A stretch of 64,000 nucleotides of DNA. Origin: Roseibium alexandrii DFL-11. GTDB lineage: Bacteria > Pseudomonadota > Alphaproteobacteria > Rhizobiales > Stappiaceae. Position 1 is the stretch's first letter; each line of letters starts with the position of its first letter. The position numbers were made by a program, and so were the translations under genes. The notes below the pieces were generated by a model. It made no database searches and was not told the DNA's origin. It was given only the letters and a program-made list of their open reading frames with translations. The stretch lies in contig NZ_CM011002.1 of the NCBI RefSeq assembly GCF_000158095.2, positions 3,133,203-3,197,202 on the forward strand, written 5' to 3'. Below, one piece after another: positions 44,846 through 55,200 of this stretch.

Positions 44846-45829
44846 TTATGCAGACTGTGCCAACTGTAACCCGACCCGGGCGCTGAGAGCTTTTGCAAGG
44901 CTCTCATCCGCAACCAGATCGGTAATGACACCGGTACGCAATGCAGCAAGTGTTGCATCCACCTTGCTTTCACCGCCTACCAGCGCAATCACACGGCTCC
45001 CGCGCACTTCATCAAAATGAAGACCGACCGCACAATCTCCGAGTGGGTCGGGAGCCAGTTCTCCGTCAATCGTCAAGAAGCGCCCCATCAAATCACAAAC
45101 GGCGCCGCCGGACATCAGATTTTCCTGTTCCTGCTTGGAGATCATTCCGCGCTGCACGAGGTGCCCTTCATTTTCAACCGAACCCAATCCAATCAGGAAG
45201 GCATCAGACTGGCGCGCGCGGCTCATCAGATCCTGAACGCTGCGCTGGGTTAAAAACATGGACTTTTCGTCCTGATTTTCGGCAAAGTACGGCACCGGCA
45301 GATAGTATCCGACGCCACCAGTGCGCTCCTGCATCTTCTGGACGATGTCGTAAGGGTTGGCAGCCAATGTGCGCGTCAAGGATCCGCAGATCGACATGAT
45401 CTCAAGATCGCTGCGCTGGATCTTCGGCAAGGCCTCGACTGATGCCGTCAATGTGCGTCCCATGCCAACGCCCAACCGCTTCACACCAGCACCACCAAGA
45501 AGACCCGATAAAAACTGCGCGGCGGAAACAGCCACCGCCCGCAAGGCTGCATCTTCATCGCCGCTGCCGACATCCGGGGCAATGATGCAATTGGACAGGC
45601 CGAAATGAGAAGTCAGCTCCCGCTCCAGCTGCAGGCATTCCATTGGCCTGCCGTCGATCTGGAACTTTACATGCCCGGCCTTTTGCGCGTGAGCGATCAG
45701 GCGATGGACTTTAGCGGGTGAGACACCAAGCTGAGCCGCGATCTCGCCTTGCGTCCGGCCGCCGACAAACGACAGCCACGCAGCCCGGATGGCCATGTGA
45801 GATGTCAAATCGTCGCCGCGTACCACCAT
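44846..45829 (-). CDS. SorC/DeoR-type sugar-binding transcriptional regulator
   Basis: 327-residue regulator with an N-terminal helix-turn-helix (RTQGEIAAQLGVSPAKVHRLIAHA, about residues 26-49) and a C-terminal sugar-phosphate-binding domain of the SorC family (GVGMGRTLTASVEALP, then GLHFDEVRGSRVIALVGGESKVDATLAALRTG). In Bacillus the related DeoR senses deoxyribose 5-phosphate. Here it sits at the head of the nucleoside cluster on the same strand, so it probably controls that operon and itself. I place the start at 45829; a TTG at 45847 would add six residues. Confidence 0.93.
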   Translation of the reverse strand: MVVRGDDLTSHMAIRAAWLSFVGGRTQGEIAAQLGVSPAKVHRLIAHAQKAGHVKFQIDGRPMECLQLERELTSHFGLSNCIIAPDVGSGDEDAALRAVAVSAAQFLSGLLGGAGVKRLGVGMGRTLTASVEALPKIQRSDLEIMSICGSLTRTLAANPYDIVQKMQERTGGVGYYLPVPYFAENQDEKSMFLTQRSVQDLMSRARQSDAFLIGLGSVENEGHLVQRGMISKQEQENLMSGGAVCDLMGRFLTIDGELAPDPLGDCAVGLHFDEVRGSRVIALVGGESKVDATLAALRTGVITDLVADESLAKALSARVGLQLAQSA

Positions 45830-46380
45830 CGAGAAACCCGCTCCCAAGAGTTATATCTCAAACACGTTTGACCTAAGGCTCTCTCGAACCAGCCACACCC
45901 GCCACTGCAGCGACCCTTTTTGGTCTCCGTGACAGGCATTTGAAAAATTCTTCACATAGTGAGAATTTCTGCAGATCATGTCGCCTCATAAGCTTTGCGT
46001 CAATAAAAAAGCGTCACAAAAATGCAGCAAACTGCCGCATTTTTGATCAAAGTGACGTTTTTCCAGCGGTGACGCGACCGGCAAATAATGCCGCATCATT
46101 TTCGCATCTTCAGAGCAAGTGGCAATTTTTGCCGGGCAAACCGGCACTTATTTCCCATCTGTGGAATAAATGCACTCTGTGCGCATTTGATTTTGCCGGT
46201 TAATCATAAATCTAGTACAGTTGGCACACGGTTTGCTCAGTAATTCACGAGCAGCGAACAAATGAGTCAAAGAACCTAAGTAGGATTCGCGAGAAACGAA
46301 AAGATAAGAATTTACACAACAAAATAACAAAAAGGGGAGACGTGGCGACCTGGTCAGACGACCGAAAGATGGAGAAACCA
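45830..46380. promoter_or_regulatory. Long AT-rich intergenic region with CGTCAC/GTGACG array
   Basis: 551 bases between the SorC-type regulator (minus) and the VWA gene (plus), with no convincing gene. It contains GCGTCA at 45997-46002, GCGTCAC at 46011-46017, GTGACG at 46052-46057 and GTGACGC at 46069-46075, that is two direct copies facing two inverted copies. Between the inner pair lies a second perfect inverted repeat, AAAAATGC (46018-46025) with GCATTTTT (46037-46044). A further hairpin GCCGG-5-CCGGC is at 46131-46145. The array lies about 170 bases upstream of the regulator start, where an operator for the nucleoside operon would be expected. Confidence 0.55.
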
Positions 46381-47232
46381 ATGCGTCTCGACTCAACACA
46401 GAACTGTGCACTGAAAGCGTTTAAGTTACTTCTCTTCCTCTGCGTGGCAACCGTATTTTCCACGCAAACTCAAGCACGCGACTTTTTGAGGTCGCCACTT
46501 GTATCAGCGCAATACAGCTATGATCCCGCCAACGAAGTAGACGTTGAACTGGTGCTCGCTGTCGACATTTCCCAATCCATGGACACTGAGGAGCAGGAGA
46601 TCCAGCGCGCTGGATATATTTCCGCTCTGACATCTCAAGAGTTTCTGGATGCGATCCAAGTCGGTCCGATTGGCAAGATCGCAATCACGTACATGGAATG
46701 GGGTGGTGTTGACGAACACTTCGTCGTCGCCGACTGGACAGTTGTCCAAGATGCGGCTTCAGCGGCGCATTTCGCTTCCAAGGTTTCTGAAGCCCCGTTG
46801 CGGCAGGTGCAACGAACATCGATTTCCTCCGCGCTGGAGAAATCGGTCTGGATGGTTCAGAGCAACAAGTACACGGGCTTGCGGCAGGTCATCGACATTT
46901 CGGGCGATGGTCCAAACAACCAGGGCGGCTCGGTTACAGCCATGCGTGACCGCATGGTGAACTCCGGTGTGACCATCAACGGCCTTCCACTGATGATGAA
47001 ATCAAACAAAAACACCTGGCAGGCGATGCTGAACCTCGACCATTATTACGAAGACTGCGTGATCGGTGGCCCGGGTTCGTTTGCAATCCCTGTACGATCG
47101 AAAGAAGGCTTTGCGGATGCAATCCGCATGAAACTCGTCATGGAGATTGCCGGCATTTCGATGCCAGAACCGGACAACTACTTCCACACAGTCTCCGCAC
47201 GTGAACCGGTGCGTTGTAATTTGTTCGACTGA
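46381..47232 (+). CDS. DUF1194 / VWA domain exported protein
   Basis: 283-residue exported protein made of one von Willebrand factor A domain of the DUF1194 type. A signal peptide runs to about residue 32 (ends TQA). The metal-ion-dependent adhesion site begins with VLAVDISQSMD (about residue 60), continues at the conserved Thr (RTSISSALEK) and Asp (VIDISGDGPNNQGG). Two cysteines, near residue 222 and near the C-terminus, may pair. I prefer the ATG at 46381 with GGAG 6 bases upstream over a GTG at 46342 and an ATG at 46372. The function of the family is unknown; it stands alone with its own terminator. Confidence 0.88.
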   Translation: MRLDSTQNCALKAFKLLLFLCVATVFSTQTQARDFLRSPLVSAQYSYDPANEVDVELVLAVDISQSMDTEEQEIQRAGYISALTSQEFLDAIQVGPIGKIAITYMEWGGVDEHFVVADWTVVQDAASAAHFASKVSEAPLRQVQRTSISSALEKSVWMVQSNKYTGLRQVIDISGDGPNNQGGSVTAMRDRMVNSGVTINGLPLMMKSNKNTWQAMLNLDHYYEDCVIGGPGSFAIPVRSKEGFADAIRMKLVMEIAGISMPEPDNYFHTVSAREPVRCNLFD

Positions 47233-47260
47233 TCAAGCCACGTCTCCATCGAGTGTTTTT

Positions 47261-47291
47261 GGCGCACCGGCTCCGGCAGGTGCGTTTTTTT
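47261..47291 (+). terminator. Intrinsic terminator after the VWA gene
   Basis: Stem CGCACC (47263-47268) with GGTGCG (47279-47284), loop of 10 bases, followed directly by seven T residues (47285-47291). It lies 30 bases after the VWA gene stop. Confidence 0.9.
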
Positions 47292-47426
47292 GTGTTCCGG
47301 TTTCAGCAGCTTTCCGGTCTGGTTGTGCGAAACTGTCTCAGCAAGATCCGATCTTTCTTTGCGCATGGCTGCCTTTGGCGCTAAACACAAAAACAACTTC
47401 CAATCCGTTCTCAAAGGACGCTTCTC

Positions 47427-47858
47427 ATGCCCGCCAAACCAACCCTTGCCCTGGTGGCCCACGATGCCAAAAAAGACGCCATGGTCGAGTTTGCCGAGCG
47501 GCATGAAGAGAAACTGACATCATTCGATCTTGTCGCGACTGGCACGACAGGCGGCCGCATACAAGAGGCTTGCCCCAGCCTGAATATCAATCGATTTAAA
47601 AGCGGCCCGTTGGGCGGCGATCAGCAAATTGGCGCGATGATTGCCGAGGGCCGCCTCCATGGCTTGATTTTCTTTGTCGATCCACTGTCCCCGATGCCCC
47701 ACGATGTCGATGTAAAAGCTTTGATGCGGCTTGCTGTTGCGTATGACATGCCAATGGCGTTGAACCCTTCAACGGCCGGAATTCTACTTCGTTCTTCCCG
47801 CCTGACAGGATTGACGACAACGTCCAACACACCGGAAGTGGGCGCGGCTGCCCAATGA
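47427..47858 (+). CDS. mgsA: Methylglyoxal synthase
   Basis: 143-residue enzyme that converts dihydroxyacetone phosphate to methylglyoxal and phosphate, a bypass that relieves sugar-phosphate build-up. The N-terminal [17 protein letters not shown] is present, together with the phosphate-binding TGTTGG (about residue 39), the catalytic Asp in [17 protein letters not shown] (about residue 65) and [22 protein letters not shown]. Length is normal. The glucokinase start codon overlaps its stop as ATGA, coupling the pair. Confidence 0.96.
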   Translation: MPAKPTLALVAHDAKKDAMVEFAERHEEKLTSFDLVATGTTGGRIQEACPSLNINRFKSGPLGGDQQIGAMIAEGRLHGLIFFVDPLSPMPHDVDVKALMRLAVAYDMPMALNPSTAGILLRSSRLTGLTTTSNTPEVGAAAQ

Positions 47859-48892
47859 CGTTCCAATCCCAAGACCCCTTTTCCTATCCGGTCCTTGTTG
47901 CCGACATCGGCGGCACGAATGCGCGTTTCGCAATGGTCGAGAATGAAACGGCACCTACCCGGATGTGCGGCAAGACGGCAACCGCAGATCATGCGGACAT
48001 TTCCTCAGCCATTCGGCAAACCGTGCTGCCAAGCACTTCGGAAAATCCGCGGACTGCCATCATTGCAGTGGCCGGCCCGGTGACCGGCGACACGATACCT
48101 CTGACAAATGCAGCTTGGGTGATCGAACCGCTCAGGATGATCTCGGACCTCGGCGTTGACCGGGTCATTGTCCTCAACGACTTCGAAGCGCAAGCCCTTG
48201 CCTTACCAGGATATCAAGGTGCGGATATTGAACAGGTTGGTAAGGGTGAGGCCCGGCCAAACGCGACAAAATTTGTCCTTGGGCCCGGCACTGGCCTTGG
48301 CGCGGCATCGATGATCTATGCGGCCGACACCTGGGTACCGGTTCCCGGAGAAGGCGGGCATGTGGAACTGGGTCCCGTAACTCCCGAAGACTTTGAAATT
48401 TGGCCTTTCATAATCAAGCGCAATGGCCGAATCGGGGCAGAAGAGGTTTTGAGTGGCACAGGGCTTCCGCGCCTCGCCAGAGCCGTTTCCACCTGGATGG
48501 ATATGACTCGGGACTTTACAACGCCCGCAATGATAACGAAGGCAGCAGAAGAGAATGACCCCGTCGCTCTGAAAACGCTGCAGGTTTTTGCAAGGGCTCT
48601 TGGCCGTGTTGCCGGGGACTTTGCACTGACGACCCTCGCCCGCGGCGGTGTGTATCTAACCGGCGGCATCACGCCGCGCATCCCGCAGTTCCTGACGGAC
48701 GGAAACTTCCGCGCAGCGTTTGAAGCAAAAGCGCCACACGAGCAGCTGATGCACAAGATCCCGACCTTCATTGTGCGTCATTCGGACCCTGCGCTGGAAG
48801 GTTTGGCGGCCTACGCCCGGCAACCCGAACAGTTTGCGGTCGATCGGCGCGGGCGCGAATGGATGCTCAATCCGGCAACAATCCCGGCGTGA
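47855..48892 (+). CDS. glk: Glucokinase
   Basis: 345-residue glucokinase of the bacterial Glk family (not the ROK family), phosphorylating glucose to glucose 6-phosphate. The phosphate-binding motif [15 protein letters not shown] is near residue 13, the sugar-binding [11 protein letters not shown] near 108, the [11 protein letters not shown] loop near 142 and EGGHVELGP near 164; the C-terminal nucleotide region YLTGGITPR is intact. It overlaps mgsA by 4 bases. Coupling of glucose entry with methylglyoxal synthase is an unusual but logical pairing for coping with overflow. Confidence 0.96.
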   Translation: MTFQSQDPFSYPVLVADIGGTNARFAMVENETAPTRMCGKTATADHADISSAIRQTVLPSTSENPRTAIIAVAGPVTGDTIPLTNAAWVIEPLRMISDLGVDRVIVLNDFEAQALALPGYQGADIEQVGKGEARPNATKFVLGPGTGLGAASMIYAADTWVPVPGEGGHVELGPVTPEDFEIWPFIIKRNGRIGAEEVLSGTGLPRLARAVSTWMDMTRDFTTPAMITKAAEENDPVALKTLQVFARALGRVAGDFALTTLARGGVYLTGGITPRIPQFLTDGNFRAAFEAKAPHEQLMHKIPTFIVRHSDPALEGLAAYARQPEQFAVDRRGREWMLNPATIPA

Positions 48893-48900
48893 GGCCCTGA

Positions 48901-51378
48901 TTGTCCGTGGCGAAAACACCTGAATTCAAAACGTCCTTACCTATTGACGGGGTTCTTCCGGAACTGCTCTCAGCGCTTGAGACAAAGACCAACGCCGTTC
49001 TTGTTGCAGAGCCTGGTGCTGGCAAAACGACACGTGTGCCGCTCGCGCTTCTGAATGCGTCTTGGCGGGGAAACGGCAAGATCCTGGTCCTGGAACCGCG
49101 ACGCCTTGCAGCTCGTGCTGCCGCCCGGCGCATGGCAAGTGAACTTGGCGAACGTCCCGGCGAAACCGTCGGTTACCGCGTGCGCATGGAAACCAAGGTG
49201 AGTGCTCAAACACGGATCGAGGTGGTCACCGAAGGTGTGTTCACCCGCATGGTTCTCGATGATCCGGGATTAAGCGGTGTTGCCGCGATTCTCTTTGATG
49301 AATTCCACGAGCGATCGCTCGATGGGGATTTGGGCCTCGCCTTATGCTTGGACGTGCAAGGTGCCTTGAGGGATGATCTTCGGCTCGTCCCGATGTCTGC
49401 GACGATTGATGCATCCTGCATCGCCCGGTTACTCGGCAACGCTCCTGTGATCGAAAGCAAAGGCCGCAGTTTTCCAGTTGAAACGCGTTACCTTGGCCGT
49501 GCCCAAAACGAGCGGATCGAACAACAGATCGCAAGGGCTGTTCAACAGGCAATCCGCGAGGAAAGCGGTTCTGTTCTCGTTTTCTTGCCCGGTCAGGGAG
49601 AAATCAAACGGACGGCGGATCTGCTTGCCGGAAAGGTTGCTCCAAACTGCCAGATCGCCCCGCTTTATGGCGGCCTGGACAGCAAGGCGCAGGACGCGGC
49701 CATCCGGCCAGCCACCGATGGAAATCGCAAGATCGTGCTCGCCAGCGCCATTGCCCAGACTTCCCTTACAATTGAGGGGGTCCGTGTCGTCATCGACAGC
49801 GGCCTCGCGCGCGTTCCCAAATATGAGCCGCAAACGGGCCTCACACGTCTGGAGACAGTGCGGGTTTCGAGAGCCTCTGCTGACCAAAGACGGGGGCGTG
49901 CCGGGCGAACAGAGCCAGGAGTGTGTTACCGGCTTTGGGACGAAGCACAGACTGTCTCGCTGCCCACAGCTGAGACACCGGAAATTCTAGAAGCCGATCT
50001 CACCGGCCTCGCGCTGGATCTTGCAGCCTGGGGCACGTCAGATCCGGCATCTCTGACGTTTCCAGATCCACCACCAACAGCTGCCTGGAACGAAGCGGTC
50101 ACGCTATTAGCGGACCTTGATGCGCTCGACAATTCCGGTCGACTGACTGCAGAGGGAAAGTGCCTCGCAAGGCTTCCCTTGCATCCAAGGCTCGCCCACA
50201 TGGTGATGGCGGGTGTGGCCAGGAACCTGGGCTACACGGCCGCGCTCATCGCCCTGTTGCTTTCAGAACCAGGGCTCGGAGGACGCGATCCCGATCTGCG
50301 CGCGCGCTTGCGAACTTTTAAGTACGACAAAAGCCAGCGCGCGAAGGACGGTAAAGCCCTTGCAGTACGGTGGCTGAAACTTGCCGGCGGCAATGGCTCG
50401 GAGATCGATATCGAAAGCGGCGGCATGCTGCTCGCCCTCGCCTATCCAGATCGCGTCGCCCAGGCACGGGGCGCAACGGGGCGTTTTCGTCTCGCCAATG
50501 GCCGCGGTGCCGAATTGCCCGCAGAGCATGGCTTGGCATCAGAACCATTCCTGACTGTGGCGGATATTCAAGGCAAAGCGGCCAGTGGCAGGATCCAGCT
50601 TTGCGCGCCCATCAGCCGCGATGAGATCGAGGATTTGTTTTACAACGACGTCATTGAAGACGATGAGGTGCAACTGACCAAAGATGGTGCCCTGAAGGCA
50701 CGGCGCGTCTTGCGGTACAAGGCCGTGGAGTTGCAATCGAGAAACATAACCTCACCCGATCCAGCAGCTATCGAGAAGGCCCTTGTGTCAGAGGTCCGGC
50801 GGCGCGGGATTTCCCGCCTCCCCTGGAGCAAGGATCAGGACCGTCTGCGCAAGCGTCTCGCCTATGCGCGGGACAATGGTGCGAACGATCTCCCGGACCT
50901 CTCAAACCCTGCGCTTAGTGAAAGCCTCGAGGACTGGCTTGCGCCGTTTCTCGCTGGCCTGACCAGCTTGGCAGCAATCGATGCTGCCGTGCTCGGGACC
51001 GCGCTCGCCGCCAAACTCCCTTACGATGCGACAGAGAAACTTGAAGCGATCGCACCGTCCCATTTTACGGCCCCGACTGGAAGCCGGGTACCGATCGATT
51101 ATGGCGCGGCCGCAGGGCCGACTATGTCGATCCGTGTGCAGGAGCTGTTCGGCCTCAGTGAACACCCGGCTGTCTGCAACGGGCGTTTGCCGCTGCTTCT
51201 AGAGCTACTTTCTCCAGCGCAGCGCCCAATTCAGATCACCAAGGATCTGCCAGGCTTTTGGGCGGGTTCCTGGTCCGACGTTAAAGCCGACATGAAAGGT
51301 CGGTATCCCAAACACCCGTGGCCAGATGATCCAACTTCAGCTGAAGCCACACGGCGGGTGAAACCAAAGGGAAGCTGA
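48901..51378 (+). CDS. hrpB: ATP-dependent helicase HrpB
   Basis: 825-residue DExH-box helicase of the HrpB family. Walker A is AEPGAGKTTRVPLALL (about residue 36), the DEAH box is DEFHERSLDGD (about 134), motif III MSATID (about 163), motif VI QRRGRAGRTEPG near 325. The HA2 region and the HrpB-specific C-terminal domain follow. The start is a TTG at 48901, favoured because GAGG lies 6 bases upstream; GTG at 48907 is the alternative. Its role in cells is poorly known, and a part in RNA metabolism is assumed from the family. Confidence 0.95.
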   Translation: MSVAKTPEFKTSLPIDGVLPELLSALETKTNAVLVAEPGAGKTTRVPLALLNASWRGNGKILVLEPRRLAARAAARRMASELGERPGETVGYRVRMETKVSAQTRIEVVTEGVFTRMVLDDPGLSGVAAILFDEFHERSLDGDLGLALCLDVQGALRDDLRLVPMSATIDASCIARLLGNAPVIESKGRSFPVETRYLGRAQNERIEQQIARAVQQAIREESGSVLVFLPGQGEIKRTADLLAGKVAPNCQIAPLYGGLDSKAQDAAIRPATDGNRKIVLASAIAQTSLTIEGVRVVIDSGLARVPKYEPQTGLTRLETVRVSRASADQRRGRAGRTEPGVCYRLWDEAQTVSLPTAETPEILEADLTGLALDLAAWGTSDPASLTFPDPPPTAAWNEAVTLLADLDALDNSGRLTAEGKCLARLPLHPRLAHMVMAGVARNLGYTAALIALLLSEPGLGGRDPDLRARLRTFKYDKSQRAKDGKALAVRWLKLAGGNGSEIDIESGGMLLALAYPDRVAQARGATGRFRLANGRGAELPAEHGLASEPFLTVADIQGKAASGRIQLCAPISRDEIEDLFYNDVIEDDEVQLTKDGALKARRVLRYKAVELQSRNITSPDPAAIEKALVSEVRRRGISRLPWSKDQDRLRKRLAYARDNGANDLPDLSNPALSESLEDWLAPFLAGLTSLAAIDAAVLGTALAAKLPYDATEKLEAIAPSHFTAPTGSRVPIDYGAAAGPTMSIRVQELFGLSEHPAVCNGRLPLLLELLSPAQRPIQITKDLPGFWAGSWSDVKADMKGRYPKHPWPDDPTSAEATRRVKPKGS

Positions 51379-51419
51379 AATTCACATTCTACCTGTGATA
51401 GAGTTTCGCCGGAGGTTTT

Positions 51420-52202
51420 ATGCTCGATCGTCGTGACATCTTGGAAAACCTTGCGGATCCGGAAAACTATCCGGCCGATATGCTCGCGTACTGTCTGAAA
51501 AACCCGGATCGCTCAGCTGCTATCTTTCTGCCAATCCTTGGTAAGGCCGCAAACGGCACGGAATTGGACGCATTGGAGCAGCTGTCTTTTTACCTTGGTC
51601 TTCACCTCCTCGCCGTCCTTCAAACACCAAACACATTTGACGGCGTTTATAGACTTGCGACCCAGCAGCCTCTGCTACTCGCGGACCTTCTTGGAGAAGT
51701 TGGACTGGGCGAGACCTTTCCCCGCGTCCTGATGCGCCTTGGCAATGGAAAGGCGACCGACCTCTGGGAAGGCTTTCAGACCAACACGCTAGATTTCATG
51801 ATACGGGATGCATTTTTGAGGGCATGGACCTACGAAGCTCTCAAAGGGCAGGTCAATGCCGTCTCCGCAGAGCGCAGTCTTCGCGGCTTTCTCAAGTCGG
51901 AAGATGCCCCCTCACCGGACGATCCGATCTGGAGCGGCTGGTTGATAGCGATCGCCGATCTCGGATTCTCGGAGCTTATGCCTCTCGCTCGGGACGCTGT
52001 CTCTTCGGGGCGAATTCTGGCGGAGGACGATAACTTGACAGCCCTCGAATGCAAAGGTTTTGAAACCGCCCTTACCGAAGCGCAATCGGACACGGACCTG
52101 CCTGAGTTTTTAAAGGCGCGCGGTTATATCCCCTTCGGCGAAAGTGATGGAGACTGGGGCAATTGTTTCGTCAATTCTCCCCAGTCTCATAAGTTGAGTT
52201 AA
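51420..52202 (+). CDS. DUF1186 family protein
   Basis: 260-residue protein that fits DUF1186: an all-helical, repeat-like sequence with FYLGLHLLAVLQTPNTFDGVYRLATQQP (about residue 57-84), LLGEVGLGETFPRVLMRL and LDFMIRDAFLRAWTYEAL. No catalytic motif is visible, and the function is unknown. GGAGG lies 4 bases before the ATG. It follows hrpB by 41 bases. Its stop codon overlaps that of convergent putA, so the two 3' ends share bases and there is no terminator between them. Confidence 0.75.
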   Translation: MLDRRDILENLADPENYPADMLAYCLKNPDRSAAIFLPILGKAANGTELDALEQLSFYLGLHLLAVLQTPNTFDGVYRLATQQPLLLADLLGEVGLGETFPRVLMRLGNGKATDLWEGFQTNTLDFMIRDAFLRAWTYEALKGQVNAVSAERSLRGFLKSEDAPSPDDPIWSGWLIAIADLGFSELMPLARDAVSSGRILAEDDNLTALECKGFETALTEAQSDTDLPEFLKARGYIPFGESDGDWGNCFVNSPQSHKLS

Positions 52203-55200
52203 TCGTCTGACGCGGCAACCAGACTTGCGTTGCCTCCAGCGGCTGCCGTGTTGATCGAAACCACCTGCTCCAGAGCAAAGCGGGTCAGATAAGCCGGCCC
52301 GCCAGCTTTCGGGCCGGTCCCGGACAATCCGGAGCCACCAAACGGCTGAGTTCCCACAACGGCGCCGATTGTGTTCCGGTTGACGTAGACATTGCCGACT
52401 GATAGGCGGTCGACCACTTTCTTCACCGTCGCGTCAATCCGGCTGTGAACACCGAGCGTCAAGCCATAGCCCGTGGCTGCGATCTGATCGAGCACTTTGT
52501 CTATGTCTTTGGCCTTGTACCGGACAACGTGAAGAACGGGGCCAAAGACCTCGCGGGTGAGCGCTTCTGCCTTGTTCAGTTCGATGATGTGCGGTGCGAT
52601 CCAGGAACCGTTGGAAAAGTGTCCCACCGGCATTTTCCCGGCAAAGCGCAGCGTCTGGCTTTCCTGCATCTCGTCGATATGCGCTTGAATGTTGGCCTGG
52701 GCTTCATCGTCAATCACCGGGCCAATGTCTGTTGATGGAAGACGGGGGTCGCCAAGTTCCAGTTCCTTCGCGGCACCTTCCAGCATGGCCAACAGGGTAT
52801 CCGCCACATCTTCTTGAACATAGAGCAGGCGCAGAGCGGAGCAGCGCTGACCGGCGGACCGGAAGGCGGACATCATGACGTCGTCGCACACCTGTTCCGG
52901 CAGGGCTGTTGCATCCACCAGCATTGCATTGATACCGCCGGTCTCTGCAATGAGCGGCACGATTGGACCGCGTTTCATGGCAAGTGTCCGGTTGATCGCC
53001 CAAGCGGTTTCCGTTGAACCGGTGAAGGCAACACCGGCGACCTTCGGGTGCGCGGTCAAGGCAGCTCCAACCTCGCCATCACCAGGCAAGAGCAGGAACA
53101 CATCTTCCGGCACCCCTGCTTCATAAAGCAGTTTTGCGGTCTCAAATGCGATGAGTGGCGTTTGTTCCGCAGGCTTTGCGACGACCGCATTTCCGGCAAG
53201 CAGGGCTGCGCTGATCTGACCAAGGAAAATCGCCAGCGGGAAATTCCAGGGCGAGATGCAAACGAACACGCCCCGGCCACGATGACGGTACCGGTTTTCT
53301 TCGCCGGTCGGCCCCGGCATCAAGCGGCCATCGCCAAACTGGGTACGTGCTTCCTGCGCATAGTAGCGGCAAAAATCGACAGCCTCTCTGATCTCCGCAA
53401 TCCCGTCCGGCAAACATTTGCCAGCCTCAATGGACAGGATGGTCATCAGCCGGTCGCGGTTTTCCTCCAGAAGATCCCCGACCTTTGCAAGGATTTCAGC
53501 GCGCTCTTCCACGGGGCGGCGTGACCAGCGCTCAAACCCGGCCTGAGCAACATCCATTGATTTTTCTGCAGTTGCCTTGTCGGCAAATGAAACTGTCCCC
53601 GCCTTGGTTGTCCCGTCCATTGGAGAAAAGATAGGGTTCGGTTCGCCTTTCGCAGGAAGCCCTTTGCCAAGCGGCGTCGCAACTGTGAACGGAGCTGTGG
53701 TCTTTGCCATTCCGCGAACAAGAATGTTGCGCTCTTCCGCCCAGCCGAACTCGACGCCATCCGAGTTTTTCCGGCTAGCCCCATACAGATCATCCGGCAT
53801 TGGAATGGAACGGTTGGCAGCGTGGTGGCCACCGTCGAGAATTTCGCTTGGCCGCTCCAGCATGGCTTCGACGGGGATGGAAGTATCGCCGACAATCGTC
53901 ACAAAGGACGAGTTGGCGCCGTTTTCCAAGAGACGGCGTACCAAATAGGCCAGCAGATCCTTGTGCCCACCGACCGGAGCATAAATCCGGGTCGGGAACC
54001 CATCCCGCTCGCAGACGGATTTGAACAGGCTCTCGCCCATGCCATGGAGGCGCTGGAACTCGTAGCCTTCCGCATTTCCGCCGGCCAATTCCACGATCTG
54101 CGCGACTGTCAGCGCGTTATGGGTCGCAAATTGCGGATATAGCACATCGCGTGCAGCCAGCATCCGCTTGGCGCAACACAGATAGGACAGGTCCGTTGCA
54201 GCCTTCCGGGTGAAGACCGGATAGCCGTCCGCGCCGTTCTCCTGGGCGTGTTTGATTTCGGTATCCCAGTAAGCGCCTTTTACAAGACGCACCATCAACT
54301 TGCGATCGGTTTTTCGCGCTGCGTCCACCAGCCAGTCGATCACGTGGACAGCTCGTTTTTGATAGGCCTGAACGGCAAGGCCAAAGCCGTCCCAACCTTC
54401 TGTCACTGGATCGGACAAAAGTGCGGCGATGACATCCAGGGAGATTTCCAGCCGGTCCGCTTCCTCGGCGTCGACAGTGAAATTCAGATCCCGCTCACGC
54501 GCCATCTGTACAAGCTTTTTGAGGCGTGGCAGCAGTTCGTCCTGAACGCGTGCGCCTTTGATGGCCTCATACCGCGGATGAAGAGCGGAGAGCTTCACCG
54601 AAATACCGGGCCGATCGGGAAGCTTTTTGTCGCCAGCGGATTTGCCGATCGCTTCGATCGCAGCGGCATAGGATTGGAAATAGCGCTCAGCATCCTTTTC
54701 GGTCCGGGCCCCTTCTCCCAGCATGTCATAAGAGTATCGGTACCCCTTGGCTTCCTGCGTCTTCGCCCGCTCTAGTGCTTTGGAGATGGTTTCCCCCAGA
54801 ACGAACTGATGTCCGAGAAGCTGCATGGCTTTGCGGGTGGCGAGCCGAACCGTCGGCATGCCCATGCGTTTGACCAGGCTGGACAGAATATTTTGCGGCG
54901 TGTCCCCTGGATGCAAAAGACGGGAGGTGACGCCCAGCGCCCAGGATGACGCTGAGACGAGCCAAGTGTCGGATTTCGGGCCGCTCGGATCTTCAAACTT
55001 GGCCGCAGCCAGCTTGTCCTCGATCAGCTTGTCTGCCGTTTCAGCATCAGGAACCCGAAGCAAGGCTTCGGCCAACACCATCATGGCAAGACCCTCGCGG
55101 GTGGTAAGCCCAAACTCCCGCATGAAGTCTTCGACACCGCCGAGACCAACCTGAACCGACCGCATGTCATCGATGTATCCGCGGGCCCTCTGGTCAATCA

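Noticed and set aside
46125..46150. GCCGG-5-CCGGC hairpin as a terminator
   Set aside because: There is no T-run after the stem on either strand and no gene ends nearby.
45940..46203. 87-codon plus-strand open frame in the intergenic region before the VWA gene
   Set aside because: No ribosome-binding site, atypical composition, and it runs across the CGTCAC array. It is more likely non-coding.
46148..46463. Small minus-strand frames overlapping the VWA gene start
   Set aside because: No domain or ribosome-binding site; they overlap the signal-peptide coding region of a better-supported gene.
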